Source of the DNA: Fusobacteriaceae bacterium
GTDB lineage: Bacteria; Fusobacteriota; Fusobacteriia; Fusobacteriales; Fusobacteriaceae
Direction: 5' to 3'
DNA: 44,073 nucleotides
NCBI GenBank assembly: GCA_900764925.1
Contig: CAAFPW010000040.1
Coordinates: 1 to 44,073, forward strand
Positions 24,189-33,459 of the stretch are shown here, in pieces. The position numbers were made by a program, and so were the translations under genes. The notes below the pieces were generated by a model, which saw only the letters and a list, made by a program, of their open reading frames with translations, was not told the DNA's origin and did no database searches. Numbering within the stretch: the first letter of the stretch is position 1; the number at the start of each line of letters is the position of its first letter.

Positions 24189-24206
24189 TTTCTTTATTTT
24201 TAATAT
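24178..24206. promoter_or_regulatory. AT-rich dyad, candidate LysR-regulator binding site
   Basis: ATATTAAA (24178-24185), 13 bases, TTTAATAT (24199-24206): a perfect 8-bp inverted repeat between the divergent hydrolase and LysR genes, overlapping the hydrolase -35. Position fits a LysR-type activator or repressor site, though AT-rich sequence makes chance dyads common. Confidence 0.4.
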
Positions 24207-24211
24207 AATTA

Positions 24212-24240
24212 TTGCTTTTTATTTAATGTTTTATTATACT
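24212..24240 (+). promoter_or_regulatory. Promoter of the lysR-type gene
   Basis: TTGCTT (24212-24217), 17 bases, TATACT (24235-24240), about 50 bases before the start codon. Confidence 0.55.
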
Positions 24241-24289
24241 CTAGATAAGAAAATTTAAGAGTTATCCTATATAAAAGGAGTTGAAAAAA

Positions 24290-25162
24290 TTGGAGATAAG
24301 AGTTTTAAAATATTTTATTGAAATAGTCAATAAAGGGAGTTTAGCAAAAGCTGCTGATTCTCTTTATACTACAGCACCAAATATATCACGACAAATATCT
24401 GAACTTGAAATTGAATTAAATACAAAATTATTTAAAAAGGTAGGAAGAAAATTAGAATTGACTGAAGATGGGTTATTTTTTCTAACAAGAGCCAAGGAGA
24501 TACTTTCTTTAGCAGAGCGTACAAAGGAAGAGTTAAAAAATAAAAATATTTTTGGTAATATTTTTATTGGTGCTGCAGAGACTAATGCTATGTATGAATT
24601 TTCTAAAATTATTAAAAAATTTGTATTGGAATATCCTGATATAACCTTTCATTTTAAAAGTGGAGCTTCTGATCTTGTGACAACTGGGCTTGATAATGGA
24701 ACTTTTGATTTTGGAATACTTGTTGAACCAGCAGATATAAAAAAATATAGTCATATAAAATTAGCAACCTCTGAACAATGGGGTTTACTTATGAGAAAAG
24801 ACTATCCACTTGCAAAACTTAACTCTATTAAACCAGAAAATTTAATTGATATTCCACTTATGTGTTCAGACCAGATGAAAAATGGAAATGGACTTGTTGG
24901 GTGGGCAGGTAAAAATATTGATAAATTTAATTTTGTGATTTATTATAATTTGATTACGACTCCAGCTATGTTAGCAGAAGAAGGAATAGGTTGTGTTTTT
25001 ACATTTAATAATCTTGTTAATACAGAAGGGACAAATCTTTGTTTCAAACCTTTAAATCCTAATTTAGAAACTTCTCTTTATTTTGTATGGCGTCAAGATA
25101 AACATTTTTCTAAAGCAGCACAAATTTTTTTAGATAAGTTTCAAATGTTTTTTCAAAAATAA
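24290..25162 (+). CDS. LysR-family transcriptional regulator
   Basis: DNA-binding regulator, 290 aa. Residues 1-60 are the winged helix-turn-helix typical of the family (MEIRVLKYFIEIVNKGSLAK, then AADSLYTTAPNISRQISELE). Residues about 88-290 form the co-inducer-binding domain (GNIFIGAAETNAMYEFSKII). Two TTG codons could start it: 24281 abuts AAAGGAG directly, 24290 lies 9 bases after it and yields the standard family N-terminus, so 24290 is used. Divergent from the exported hydrolase gene, which it most likely controls. CGA and CGT arginine codons, rare in the housekeeping genes here, support joint acquisition with that hydrolase. Confidence 0.9.
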   Translation: MEIRVLKYFIEIVNKGSLAKAADSLYTTAPNISRQISELEIELNTKLFKKVGRKLELTEDGLFFLTRAKEILSLAERTKEELKNKNIFGNIFIGAAETNAMYEFSKIIKKFVLEYPDITFHFKSGASDLVTTGLDNGTFDFGILVEPADIKKYSHIKLATSEQWGLLMRKDYPLAKLNSIKPENLIDIPLMCSDQMKNGNGLVGWAGKNIDKFNFVIYYNLITTPAMLAEEGIGCVFTFNNLVNTEGTNLCFKPLNPNLETSLYFVWRQDKHFSKAAQIFLDKFQMFFQK

Positions 25163-25343
25163 CTTCAGATTAAAAATAAACAATAAGAGATAAGTAGCTT
25201 TTTGTATCTCATAGTAGAATAATGTGGACTATCGTACCTGTATTATTTTTTAAATAAATGATAAAATTATAGTGAATGTTGATACTAGTGGATATAGTAT
25301 TGAAATACGTTAGGTTATGATAAAAAAGTGAGGAGGTAGCATA

Positions 25344-25799
25344 ATGGAGAGACCAGAATATTATGGAATTTTACCAGCAAAGGTAAGATATGATGAGAGA
25401 TTAAAACCAATGGAGAAGATACTGTTTTCAGAGTTAATAGTTTTATCAAACATGAAAGGTTACTGTTATGCTAATAACTCATATTTTGCAAAACTCTACA
25501 AGGTGCATAAGAATACTGTTAGTATATGGATAAATAATCTAGCAAAGTATGGATATATAGTTACGAAGTGTATAATGAAAGATAAGCAAGTAAAAGAGAG
25601 AAGAGTATATGTTGTAGATGAAAGTAGACATAAAAGGTTTGTAGAAGAAATAGAAGACAGGGTAGTTTTGAATGAAGTTTTTGAAGAAAAAACAGAGGAG
25701 AAAAGAGAAAAAACTCCAGAGGAGTTAGAAGAGGTAAAAAGAAAACTTTTAAAAGATTTATTTGGAGAACAAGTAGTAATAGAGGTAGAAAAATTGTGA
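25344..25799 (+). CDS. Helix-turn-helix protein of plasmid/phage replication type, truncated tail
   Basis: 151-aa protein of the HTH_36-like group found on plasmids and prophages. The N-terminal half reads EYYGILPAKVRYDERLKP, then a winged helix with SYFAKLYKVHKNTVSIWINN around residues 52-71. A charged C-terminal helix follows. AGGAGG lies 8 bases before the ATG. The frame stops with TGA at 25797, but the next frame stays open to 25983 and looks protein-like, so a one-base slip in the A5 run at 25789-25793 may have cut off about 60 residues. Lone phage/plasmid-type gene with no partner nearby; function unknown, possibly a decaying remnant. Confidence 0.7.
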   Translation: MERPEYYGILPAKVRYDERLKPMEKILFSELIVLSNMKGYCYANNSYFAKLYKVHKNTVSIWINNLAKYGYIVTKCIMKDKQVKERRVYVVDESRHKRFVEEIEDRVVLNEVFEEKTEEKREKTPEELEEVKRKLLKDLFGEQVVIEVEKL

Positions 25800-25983
25800 G
25801 AGGGTGTCTATCAAAAAGTGGGGAGGGTATCTATTAAAAAATTCCACCCCTATCAATAAAAAGATTGAGGATAATAATACAAGTAGAATATTACAAGATT
25901 ATTATTACAAGAATGAATATATTACATATACATATAAGTGGTGGAAAGAAAATATTTTTGATAATGAAACATCACACATATAA
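25789..25983 (+). pseudogene. Frameshifted continuation of the HTH gene
   Basis: In the +1 frame relative to the HTH gene this stretch is free of stops for 64 codons (reading ...VSIKKWGGYLLKN..., ...NKKIEDNNTSRILQDYYY..., ending DNETSHI). Two imperfect copies of GAGGGTGTCTATCAAAAA lie 23 bases apart (from 25800 and 25823), a frame-changing offset that hints at a damaged in-frame repeat. The rest of the interval up to tex holds only the tex promoter. Confidence 0.45.
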
Positions 25984-25996
25984 AACTCTTTTTTGT

Positions 25997-26025
25997 TAGA
26001 CAAGCTAGTAAAGTTTTGGTATAAT
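25997..26025 (+). promoter_or_regulatory. Promoter of the tex-kinase-ileS-lspA-glyQ operon
   Basis: TAGACA (25997-26002), 17 bases, TATAAT (26020-26025). The same TAGACA-17-TATAAT arrangement precedes trxA. Confidence 0.75.
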
Positions 26026-26070
26026 ATAAGGAAGTTCAGAAAATATTAAAAGAAAAAATAAAGGTGAAAT

Positions 26071-28236
26071 ATGGAAAAGATATTTGAACAGGTAGCTAAA
26101 GAATTGGGATTATCTCCAGCTCAAGTAACAAATACTATGCAACTTTTGGACGAAGGAGCAACAGTTCCTTTCATAGCAAGATATAGAAAGGAAGTTACTA
26201 ACAATCTTGATGAGGTAGAGATAGGAAAAATCTTAGAGACAGTTACATACCAAAGAAACTTAGAAAAGAGAAAAGAGGAAGTAATAAGACTGATTGAAGA
26301 GCAAGGGAAATTAACTGATGAGATAGTAAAAGCAGTTGCACTTGCTACAAAACTTCAAGAGGTAGAGGATATATATTTCCCATACAGAAAGAAGAGAAAA
26401 ACAAAGGCAGATATAGCAAAGGAAAGAGGATTGGAACCTTTGGCTAACTATATGTTAGAAGCTCCATCAGATGAGGCAGTAGCAAAAAAAGCTGAAGAGT
26501 TTTTAACAGAAGAGGTACCTAGTGTAGAGGAAGCAATAGAGGGAGCTATGCTTATACTAGCTCAAAACATCTCTGAAACTCCTATATATAGAGAGAAGAT
26601 AAGAGAGATAATGCTTACTAAAGGAATAATAACTACTAAGGAAACTAAAAAAGCTAAAGAGTTAGATGTAAAAAAAGTTTACTCAGATTACTATCAATAT
26701 AGTGAACCAATCTCAAAGATGCCATCACATAGAATTTTAGCAGTAAATAGAGGAGAAAATGAGGAGATACTATCTGTTTCGATAGGATTTGAAGATGAAG
26801 TAAGAGTGAGAGTTGAGAGAATTATTCTTAAAGACTTAAAAAATAAAAACTTACAAGAGACTTATCAAAAGATAGTAGTAGACGCATTAGATAGATTGAT
26901 TCTTCCATCGATTGAGAGAGAGGTAAGAAACATTCTTACTGATAAGGCAGAGGAAGAAGCGATAAAAGTATTTAAAGAGAACTTAAAAAATCTTTTGATG
27001 CAAGCACCTTTAAAAGAGAAAAATATCTTAGCATTGGACCCAGGTTATAGAACTGGATGTAAGGTTGCTGTTATAGATAAAAATGGTTTTTATAGAGAGA
27101 ACGATGTATTTTTCTTAGTGGCAGATATGCATACTCCAAAACAATTGGAAACAGCTGAGAAAAAGATAGTTGACTATGTAAAAAAATATGAGATAGATAT
27201 AATTGTAATAGGAAATGGAACTGCTTCAAGAGAGACTGAGAGCTTTGTAGCAGATGTTATCAGAAAACACAATCTAAATACTAAATATCTTATAGCAAAT
27301 GAAGCAGGAGCTTCAATATATTCAGCTTCAAAAATTGCAGCTGAAGAGTTTCCAGACTTGGATGTAACAGTTAGAGGAGCTATCTCAATAGGAAGAAGGG
27401 TACAAGACCCTCTTGCTGAACTTGTTAAGATAGACCCTAAATCAATAGGAGTAGGAATGTATCAACATGATGTTAACCAAAATAGATTGGATGAATCATT
27501 AGATGCTGTGATTACTTATGTTGTTAACAGTGTGGGAGCTAATTTAAATAGTGCATCTTGGGCATTACTATCTCACATATCTGGTATAAAGAAAAATATA
27601 GCTAAGAATATTGTTGAATATAGAAAAGAGAATGGAAACTTTAAAAATAGAAAAGAACTTTTAAAAGTTAAGGGAATTGGAGCAAAAGCTTATGAGCAAA
27701 TGGCTGGATTCCTTGTAATTGTAGATGGAGAGAATGTTTTAGATAATACTATAATACATCCAGAGTCATATCATATAGCCATAGAGTTATTATCAGAAGC
27801 AGGACTTACAGTAGAGGAGTATGGTTCTGACTTAAATGCTGCTAGAGAGAGATTGAAAGGATTTAATTACAGTAAATTTGCCAAGGACAGAGAGTATGGA
27901 GCGGAAACTGTAAAAGATATCTATGAAGCTTTAATAAGAGATAGAAGAGACCCAAGAGATAACTTTGAAAAACCTCTTTTAAAATCAGATATTTTAAAAA
28001 TAGAAAATTTACAACCTGGTATGGAGATAGAGGGAACAGTTAGAAATGTTGTAAAATTTGGAGCCTTCGTTGATATTGGATTAAAAAATGATGCACTTTT
28101 ACATATTTCTGAGATATCAAATAAATTTATAGATGATCCAAGTAAGGTTTTATCAGTTGGACAAATTATAAAAGTTAGAATAAAGGATATAGATAAAGAG
28201 AGAGAGAGAGTCGGATTAACTAAAAAGGAGAAATAA
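26071..28236 (+). CDS. tex: Tex-family RNA-binding transcription accessory protein
   Basis: 721-aa cytosolic nucleic-acid-binding protein, related to eukaryotic Spt6 and linked to transcription and RNA turnover. Domains: Tex N-terminal helical region (LDEGATVPFIARYRKEVTNN near residues 27-46), a YqgF/RNase H-like fold near 320-450 (LALDPGYRTGCKVAVID, then NEAGASIYSAS), helix-hairpin-helix region near 500-560 (RKELLKVKGIGAKAYEQMAG) and a C-terminal S1 domain from about 648 (GMEIEGTVRNVVKFGAFVDI). RBS AAGGTGA. First gene of a tight operon; the kinase-like gene begins 5 bases after its stop. Confidence 0.96.
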   Translation: MEKIFEQVAKELGLSPAQVTNTMQLLDEGATVPFIARYRKEVTNNLDEVEIGKILETVTYQRNLEKRKEEVIRLIEEQGKLTDEIVKAVALATKLQEVEDIYFPYRKKRKTKADIAKERGLEPLANYMLEAPSDEAVAKKAEEFLTEEVPSVEEAIEGAMLILAQNISETPIYREKIREIMLTKGIITTKETKKAKELDVKKVYSDYYQYSEPISKMPSHRILAVNRGENEEILSVSIGFEDEVRVRVERIILKDLKNKNLQETYQKIVVDALDRLILPSIEREVRNILTDKAEEEAIKVFKENLKNLLMQAPLKEKNILALDPGYRTGCKVAVIDKNGFYRENDVFFLVADMHTPKQLETAEKKIVDYVKKYEIDIIVIGNGTASRETESFVADVIRKHNLNTKYLIANEAGASIYSASKIAAEEFPDLDVTVRGAISIGRRVQDPLAELVKIDPKSIGVGMYQHDVNQNRLDESLDAVITYVVNSVGANLNSASWALLSHISGIKKNIAKNIVEYRKENGNFKNRKELLKVKGIGAKAYEQMAGFLVIVDGENVLDNTIIHPESYHIAIELLSEAGLTVEEYGSDLNAARERLKGFNYSKFAKDREYGAETVKDIYEALIRDRRDPRDNFEKPLLKSDILKIENLQPGMEIEGTVRNVVKFGAFVDIGLKNDALLHISEISNKFIDDPSKVLSVGQIIKVRIKDIDKERERVGLTKKEK

Positions 28237-28241
28237 TTCCA

Positions 28242-30650
28242 ATGAAAGTAAGTAAAAATTCTCTTTTATTTAGAATGGTATTTTATAATGATATTGCAAT
28301 AGTAATGGTATCTATTACTATTGCTTTATTCTTGACTTTTACAGCCTTTCAAAACATAGAATCCAAAGTTATAGATTCAGCTAGAGATAAGATTGCACTA
28401 ATAAGTAGGACATATAGTGGAGAGATATTGAAAGCAAAAGATGATCTCAATCAAATAATGAGAAACGTGGCTATTTTTGGAAACAGTTCTTTTGAGAAAA
28501 CTCTTACTTATGACCAACAGGTAAAGATGTTAAAGTCTAGACTTTTAAAGAGAAACTTTGAGATGTACAAAAATTCAGAACTATCAATTGTTGATGAATC
28601 TGGAATTGTTTTAGGAGAAGCTAGAGATGATAAGAGCGGAACAATAATAGATGAAGCTGGATTTAGAGAGAATGTTTCTCGAAGTGATAGTGATATTAAA
28701 ACTACATACTTTTTTAAAGATGGTAGTGGGATATATTCTAGAACTATTGTGAGATATGAGATTGAAAGTGCAAGGAAGCTATATTTAGTATTGACAATGC
28801 CTACCAATCAAGAAACACTGAATAGTTTAGAAACAGTTGGAGGATTGGGAGAAAACGATAGTATAGTTTTAATTGTAGATAGTAAATACAACTCAAATAA
28901 ATTTAAAGTTGGACCAGAAACAAAGGCTATAAAAAGAAGAGATATCAGTAAAAATTTTGGGAAAAATTTTAGCTATATCTATAAAAAGAAAAATATCAAT
29001 GATGAAGTTTACTATATAGCTCTAACAGATTTATATGATTATAAAAATGATTATATAGGAAGTTTAGGAGTAGCTATATATTATGAAGCTATAGAACAGA
29101 TGAAAAGAGTAGTTTCACTTTCAGTAATTATGATAATTTTAGTTTTTGTAGCAGTAAGTACAACAATTTCAGCTAAACTTTTTGGAAAACTACTTGAACC
29201 TCTATCAAGGATAGTAGATGCTGCTGAAGAGGTAAGTAAGGGAAATTATAAGATTTTTGTAAAACCTGAAGGGGTTGATGAGATGAGAACCCTTTCTAAG
29301 AGTTTTAATAAGATGGCTGAAGATATTAGAAATAATGAGGAACAGTCTAAGAATAAGAATAAAAAATTATTAGGTACCTTAAGAAGAATAGATTCAATTG
29401 AAAAAATTCTTATGAATATTCAGATTGAAAATGATATGAACTTAACTGTAAAAGAGATAATGTCAGCTTTTACATCTGAGGTAGGACTTGGATATAGTCG
29501 TGCTATGTATTTTAGATATAGCAGAGAGATAGATAAGATGGTAGGAGAGTTTGCAGTTGTCAATAATAAGATAAAAAGAGAAGTATTAAATGGAGTAGAA
29601 AGTACGGGAGGATTCAAATTCCAAATAGGTGAATTGAATAAACTTGTAAAATTGATAAAGATACCATTTAAGAATGAAAATTTGATAGCTAAAGCTCTTA
29701 TAGAAAAAAGAATAGTTTTTAAAAATGATAAAGGATATAAATATAACTTGGGAAATGAGTTATTTAAAAGTTTTGGAATAAATAATTTTTTAATAATGCC
29801 AATATATAGCGAAACTAGAAATTATGGTTGTATAGTGATAGATTATTTTGGAAAAGAAAATAGTATATCTCAAGAGGAAGTTGAGTTATTGACACTTCTA
29901 TTTTTAAATATTTCAATTAGAATAAAAAATAGAACTATTGAAGAGGAAAAAATAGATCTTGAAAGAACTATTACCACAGGTAAATTGGTTGAAAGATTTT
30001 TTAAAGGAAGAGAGAACTCCTTTGAAAAGATGTTAGATTTTATGGAAAAGATGACTGAGTATGATCAAAGTAATAGTCTTTTAAAAATTCAAGTTCAAGA
30101 GATAAAAAATGAGATAATGAAACTTAAAAGAGAAAAAGAGATATTAAATGAGTATATCAGCGTAAGAAAAAATGAACCACTAGAAGTAATTGATATAGAG
30201 GATGTTATTTCAGAAATAATTTCAGAGGTAGAACCAAAACTTGAAAAAATAGGTATTAACATTTCAAGTTTTATAAACTATAATGGAAAAATACTAGGAA
30301 ATAGAGCAAGACTTCAAAGAGCTCTGTATGAACTTATAAAAAATGCTAAAGAATCTTTTGATAAAAAGAGCAATGATAATAAAAAAATAAATATTATAGT
30401 GACAAAAGAGAAAAATGTCGATAAAATAAGAATAAATATAATTGATAACGGAATAGGAATGACTAAGGAGCAGTTAGAAAATATATTTGAACCTTTTGTA
30501 GGTTATAATGAAAATGCTCCAGGGTTAGGACTTTCAATAGTATCAAGAATAATAAAAGATCACCACGGTGTAATAAAAATTTCATCGCAATTAGATGAAG
30601 GAACAGATGTAAAAATAACTTTAAATATATATAAGGAGGAGAGTTTATAA
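28242..30650 (+). CDS. Membrane sensor with HAMP, GAF-like and HATPase domains but no phosphoacceptor histidine
   Basis: 802-aa membrane protein built like a sensor histidine kinase. Transmembrane helix about 8-32, extracytoplasmic sensor to about 283, second helix 284-310, HAMP to about 365 (LEPLSRIVDAAEEVSKGNY), a GAF-like region about 380-555, then helices and an HATPase domain: N box RALYELIKNAKESFD near 693-707, IIDNGIGM near 734, GLGLS near 762. The place of the H box (TGKLVERFFKGREN, about 577-590) has no histidine. The only two His in the chain are in KDHHGV near 774. Nucleotide binding looks intact; classic His phosphorylation does not. No response regulator is adjacent. Its stop overlaps the ileS ATG by one base. 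Confidence 0.85.
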   Translation: MKVSKNSLLFRMVFYNDIAIVMVSITIALFLTFTAFQNIESKVIDSARDKIALISRTYSGEILKAKDDLNQIMRNVAIFGNSSFEKTLTYDQQVKMLKSRLLKRNFEMYKNSELSIVDESGIVLGEARDDKSGTIIDEAGFRENVSRSDSDIKTTYFFKDGSGIYSRTIVRYEIESARKLYLVLTMPTNQETLNSLETVGGLGENDSIVLIVDSKYNSNKFKVGPETKAIKRRDISKNFGKNFSYIYKKKNINDEVYYIALTDLYDYKNDYIGSLGVAIYYEAIEQMKRVVSLSVIMIILVFVAVSTTISAKLFGKLLEPLSRIVDAAEEVSKGNYKIFVKPEGVDEMRTLSKSFNKMAEDIRNNEEQSKNKNKKLLGTLRRIDSIEKILMNIQIENDMNLTVKEIMSAFTSEVGLGYSRAMYFRYSREIDKMVGEFAVVNNKIKREVLNGVESTGGFKFQIGELNKLVKLIKIPFKNENLIAKALIEKRIVFKNDKGYKYNLGNELFKSFGINNFLIMPIYSETRNYGCIVIDYFGKENSISQEEVELLTLLFLNISIRIKNRTIEEEKIDLERTITTGKLVERFFKGRENSFEKMLDFMEKMTEYDQSNSLLKIQVQEIKNEIMKLKREKEILNEYISVRKNEPLEVIDIEDVISEIISEVEPKLEKIGINISSFINYNGKILGNRARLQRALYELIKNAKESFDKKSNDNKKINIIVTKEKNVDKIRINIIDNGIGMTKEQLENIFEPFVGYNENAPGLGLSIVSRIIKDHHGVIKISSQLDEGTDVKITLNIYKEESL

Positions 30651-33451
30651 TGAGTGAAAAGGATTATGGAGCTACACTGAACCTTCCGAAGACAAGTTTT
30701 CAAATGAAAGCAAATCTTCCGAACAAGGAGCCTAAAATCATTCAAAAATGGGAAGAAAACAAAATTTATGAAAAAGGATTAACAAAGGGGACAAAATCAT
30801 TCATATTGCATGATGGACCACCATATGCAAATGGAGATATTCATATAGGACATGCCTTAAATAAAATTTTAAAAGATATAATTTTAAAATATAAGAGATT
30901 AAGAGGATATAATGCACCATATGTTCCTGGATGGGATACACATGGATTACCTATTGAGTTAAAAGTTACTGAAAAACTTGGAGAGAAAGCTAAAGAGATG
31001 TCTCCATTAGAAATCAGAAAACTTTGTACTGAGTATGCTTTAAAATGGGTAGATATTCAAAGAGAAGGATTTAAAAGATTAGGAGTATTAGGAGATTGGG
31101 AAAATCCATACCTAACATTAAAACCAGAATATGAAGCAAAACAATTAGAAGTATTTGGAGAGCTTTATGAAAATGGATATGTATTTAAAGGATTAAAACC
31201 TATCTACTGGTCACCAGTTACAGAAACAGCTCTAGCTGAAGCTGAGATAGAGTATAAAAATGTAACTTCTCCATCTATCTATGTAAAAATGGAAGCTAAT
31301 CCAGATTTATTAGAAAGACTTGGACTTACAGAGCAAACTTGGGTAGTAATTTGGACAACTACTCCATGGACATTACCAGCAAATATGGCAATATCATTAA
31401 ATCCTAACTTCGAGTATGGAGTGTACAAAACAGAAAAAGGAAACTTAATCTTAGCAAAAGAGTTAGCTGAAAAAGCTTTCACTGAGATGGAGATAGTTGA
31501 CTATGAATTAGTAAAAGAGTTTATAGGAAGCGACTTAGAAAAAGCAACATACAAACACCCATTCTTAGATAGAACTGGTATGATAATATTAGGAACACAC
31601 GTAACTGCTGACGCAGGAACTGGATGTGTACACACAGCACCTGGACATGGACAAGATGACTATGTTGTAGGAACAAGATATGGAATAGAGGTAATTTCTC
31701 CTATCAATAACAAAGGAGTTCTTACTGAAGAAGCAGGACAATTTGCTGGATTATTCTATTTAAAAGCAAATAAAGAGATTGTAGCTCATTTAACAGAAAC
31801 AGGACACCTATTAAAATTAAAAACAATAGAACACTCATATCCACATGACTGGAGATCAAAAACTCCTGTAATATTCAGAGCTACTGAACAATGGTTCGTA
31901 AAAGCTGAAGGATCAGATTTAAGAGAGAGAGCTTTAAAAGCTTTAGACGATGTAGAGTTTGTACCAGCTTGGGGAAGAAACAGAATAGGTTCTATGCTAG
32001 AAACAAGACCTGACTGGTGTATCTCAAGACAAAGAGTATGGGGAGTACCAATTCCTGTATTCTATAACGAAGAGACTGGAAAAGAGATCTACAATAAAGA
32101 GATTTTAGCAAGAATAGTAGAGATAGTTAAAAAAGAGGGAACTGCTGCATGGCTTACTCACACAGCTGAGGAGTTAATAGGAGAAGAGTTATTAGAGAAA
32201 TATAACTTAAAAGGTGTAACTCTAAGAAAAGAAACAAATATCATGGACGTTTGGTTTGACTCTGGAGTATCTCATAGATCAGTATTAGAAACTAGAGGAG
32301 AGTTATTACATAGACCTGCTGATATGTACTTAGAGGGATCTGACCAACACAGAGGATGGTTCCAAACATCTCTATTAACATCAATAGGTTCTACACATGA
32401 TGCTCCATACAAAAAAATCTTAACTCACGGATTTGTAAATGATGGAGAAGGTAAGAAAATGTCTAAATCAGTAGGAAACGTAGTAGTTCCAGCTGATGTA
32501 ATAAAAGTTTATGGAGCAGATATCCTAAGATTATGGTGTGCTTCAGTAGATTACAGAGAGGACGTAAAAATCTCTGACAATATCTTAAAACAAATGGCAG
32601 AAGCTTACAGAAGAGTAAGAAACACTGCTAGATATATTTTAGGAAACAGTAATGACTTTAATCCAGCAACTGATAAAGTAGCTTATAAAGATTTAATGGA
32701 AATTGATAAATGGGCATTAAATAAATTAGAGATATTAAAGAGAAAAGTTACAGAAAACTATGAAAAATATGAGTTCTATAACTTATTCCAAGATATCCAC
32801 TATTTCGCAGGGGTAGATATGTCAGCTTTCTATCTTGATATTATTAAAGATAGATTATATACAGAGGGAACTAACTCACTAGCTAGAAGATCAGCTCAAA
32901 CTGTAATGACAGAGATACTACTTACTTTAACTAAGATGATAGCTCCAATTCTTTCATTCACAGCTGAAGAGATTTGGGATACATTACCAGAAGTTTTAAA
33001 AGATAAAGAATCAGTACTTTTAACTTCTTGGTATGAAGAAAATGATGAGTACCTAAACTCAGAAGTAGAAGCTAAATGGGCAGATATAGTAAAAGTTAGA
33101 AAAGAGACTAACAAGTCATTAGAGAAAGCTAGACAAGGAGAAAATAGAATAATTGGAAACTCTCTTGATGCTAAAGTAATATTACACTCTACAAATGCAG
33201 ATATGCAAAAATTCTTAGTAGAAAATAGAGATAGATTAGAGTTAGCTCTAATTGTTTCAAATGTTGAGATAGTGGATTCTATTGATGAAACATTTGTAAA
33301 AGGAGAAGAGGTTCAAGATCTTTACGTAAAAGTTGTTCATGCTGAAGGAGAAAAATGTGAAAGATGTTGGAAATACTCAACAGAGATTGGTGTTGATTCT
33401 GAGCATCCTACACTTTGTCCAAGATGTGCAGCTGTATTAAAAAATAACTAG
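30650..33451 (+). CDS. ileS: Isoleucyl-tRNA synthetase
   Basis: Class I synthetase, 933 aa, bacterial type. HIGH motif in PYANGDIHIGHALNKI near residue 58, editing domain with WTTTPWTLPAN near 240, KMSKSVGN near 600, anticodon-binding region, and a C-terminal zinc finger (CERCW near 903, CPRCA near 925). The ATG overlaps the stop of the kinase-like gene (TAATG), and GGAGG lies 9 bases upstream. No T-box leader precedes it, since it is internal to an operon; translation is probably coupled to the kinase-like gene. Confidence 0.98.
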   Translation: MSEKDYGATLNLPKTSFQMKANLPNKEPKIIQKWEENKIYEKGLTKGTKSFILHDGPPYANGDIHIGHALNKILKDIILKYKRLRGYNAPYVPGWDTHGLPIELKVTEKLGEKAKEMSPLEIRKLCTEYALKWVDIQREGFKRLGVLGDWENPYLTLKPEYEAKQLEVFGELYENGYVFKGLKPIYWSPVTETALAEAEIEYKNVTSPSIYVKMEANPDLLERLGLTEQTWVVIWTTTPWTLPANMAISLNPNFEYGVYKTEKGNLILAKELAEKAFTEMEIVDYELVKEFIGSDLEKATYKHPFLDRTGMIILGTHVTADAGTGCVHTAPGHGQDDYVVGTRYGIEVISPINNKGVLTEEAGQFAGLFYLKANKEIVAHLTETGHLLKLKTIEHSYPHDWRSKTPVIFRATEQWFVKAEGSDLRERALKALDDVEFVPAWGRNRIGSMLETRPDWCISRQRVWGVPIPVFYNEETGKEIYNKEILARIVEIVKKEGTAAWLTHTAEELIGEELLEKYNLKGVTLRKETNIMDVWFDSGVSHRSVLETRGELLHRPADMYLEGSDQHRGWFQTSLLTSIGSTHDAPYKKILTHGFVNDGEGKKMSKSVGNVVVPADVIKVYGADILRLWCASVDYREDVKISDNILKQMAEAYRRVRNTARYILGNSNDFNPATDKVAYKDLMEIDKWALNKLEILKRKVTENYEKYEFYNLFQDIHYFAGVDMSAFYLDIIKDRLYTEGTNSLARRSAQTVMTEILLTLTKMIAPILSFTAEEIWDTLPEVLKDKESVLLTSWYEENDEYLNSEVEAKWADIVKVRKETNKSLEKARQGENRIIGNSLDAKVILHSTNADMQKFLVENRDRLELALIVSNVEIVDSIDETFVKGEEVQDLYVKVVHAEGEKCERCWKYSTEIGVDSEHPTLCPRCAAVLKNN

Positions 33452-33459
33452 GAGAAATT

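Noticed and set aside
25800..25860. Short near-repeat (23-base offset) considered as start of a CRISPR array
   Set aside because: Only two imperfect copies with essentially no spacer, and better explained as coding-repeat remnants of the HTH gene tail.
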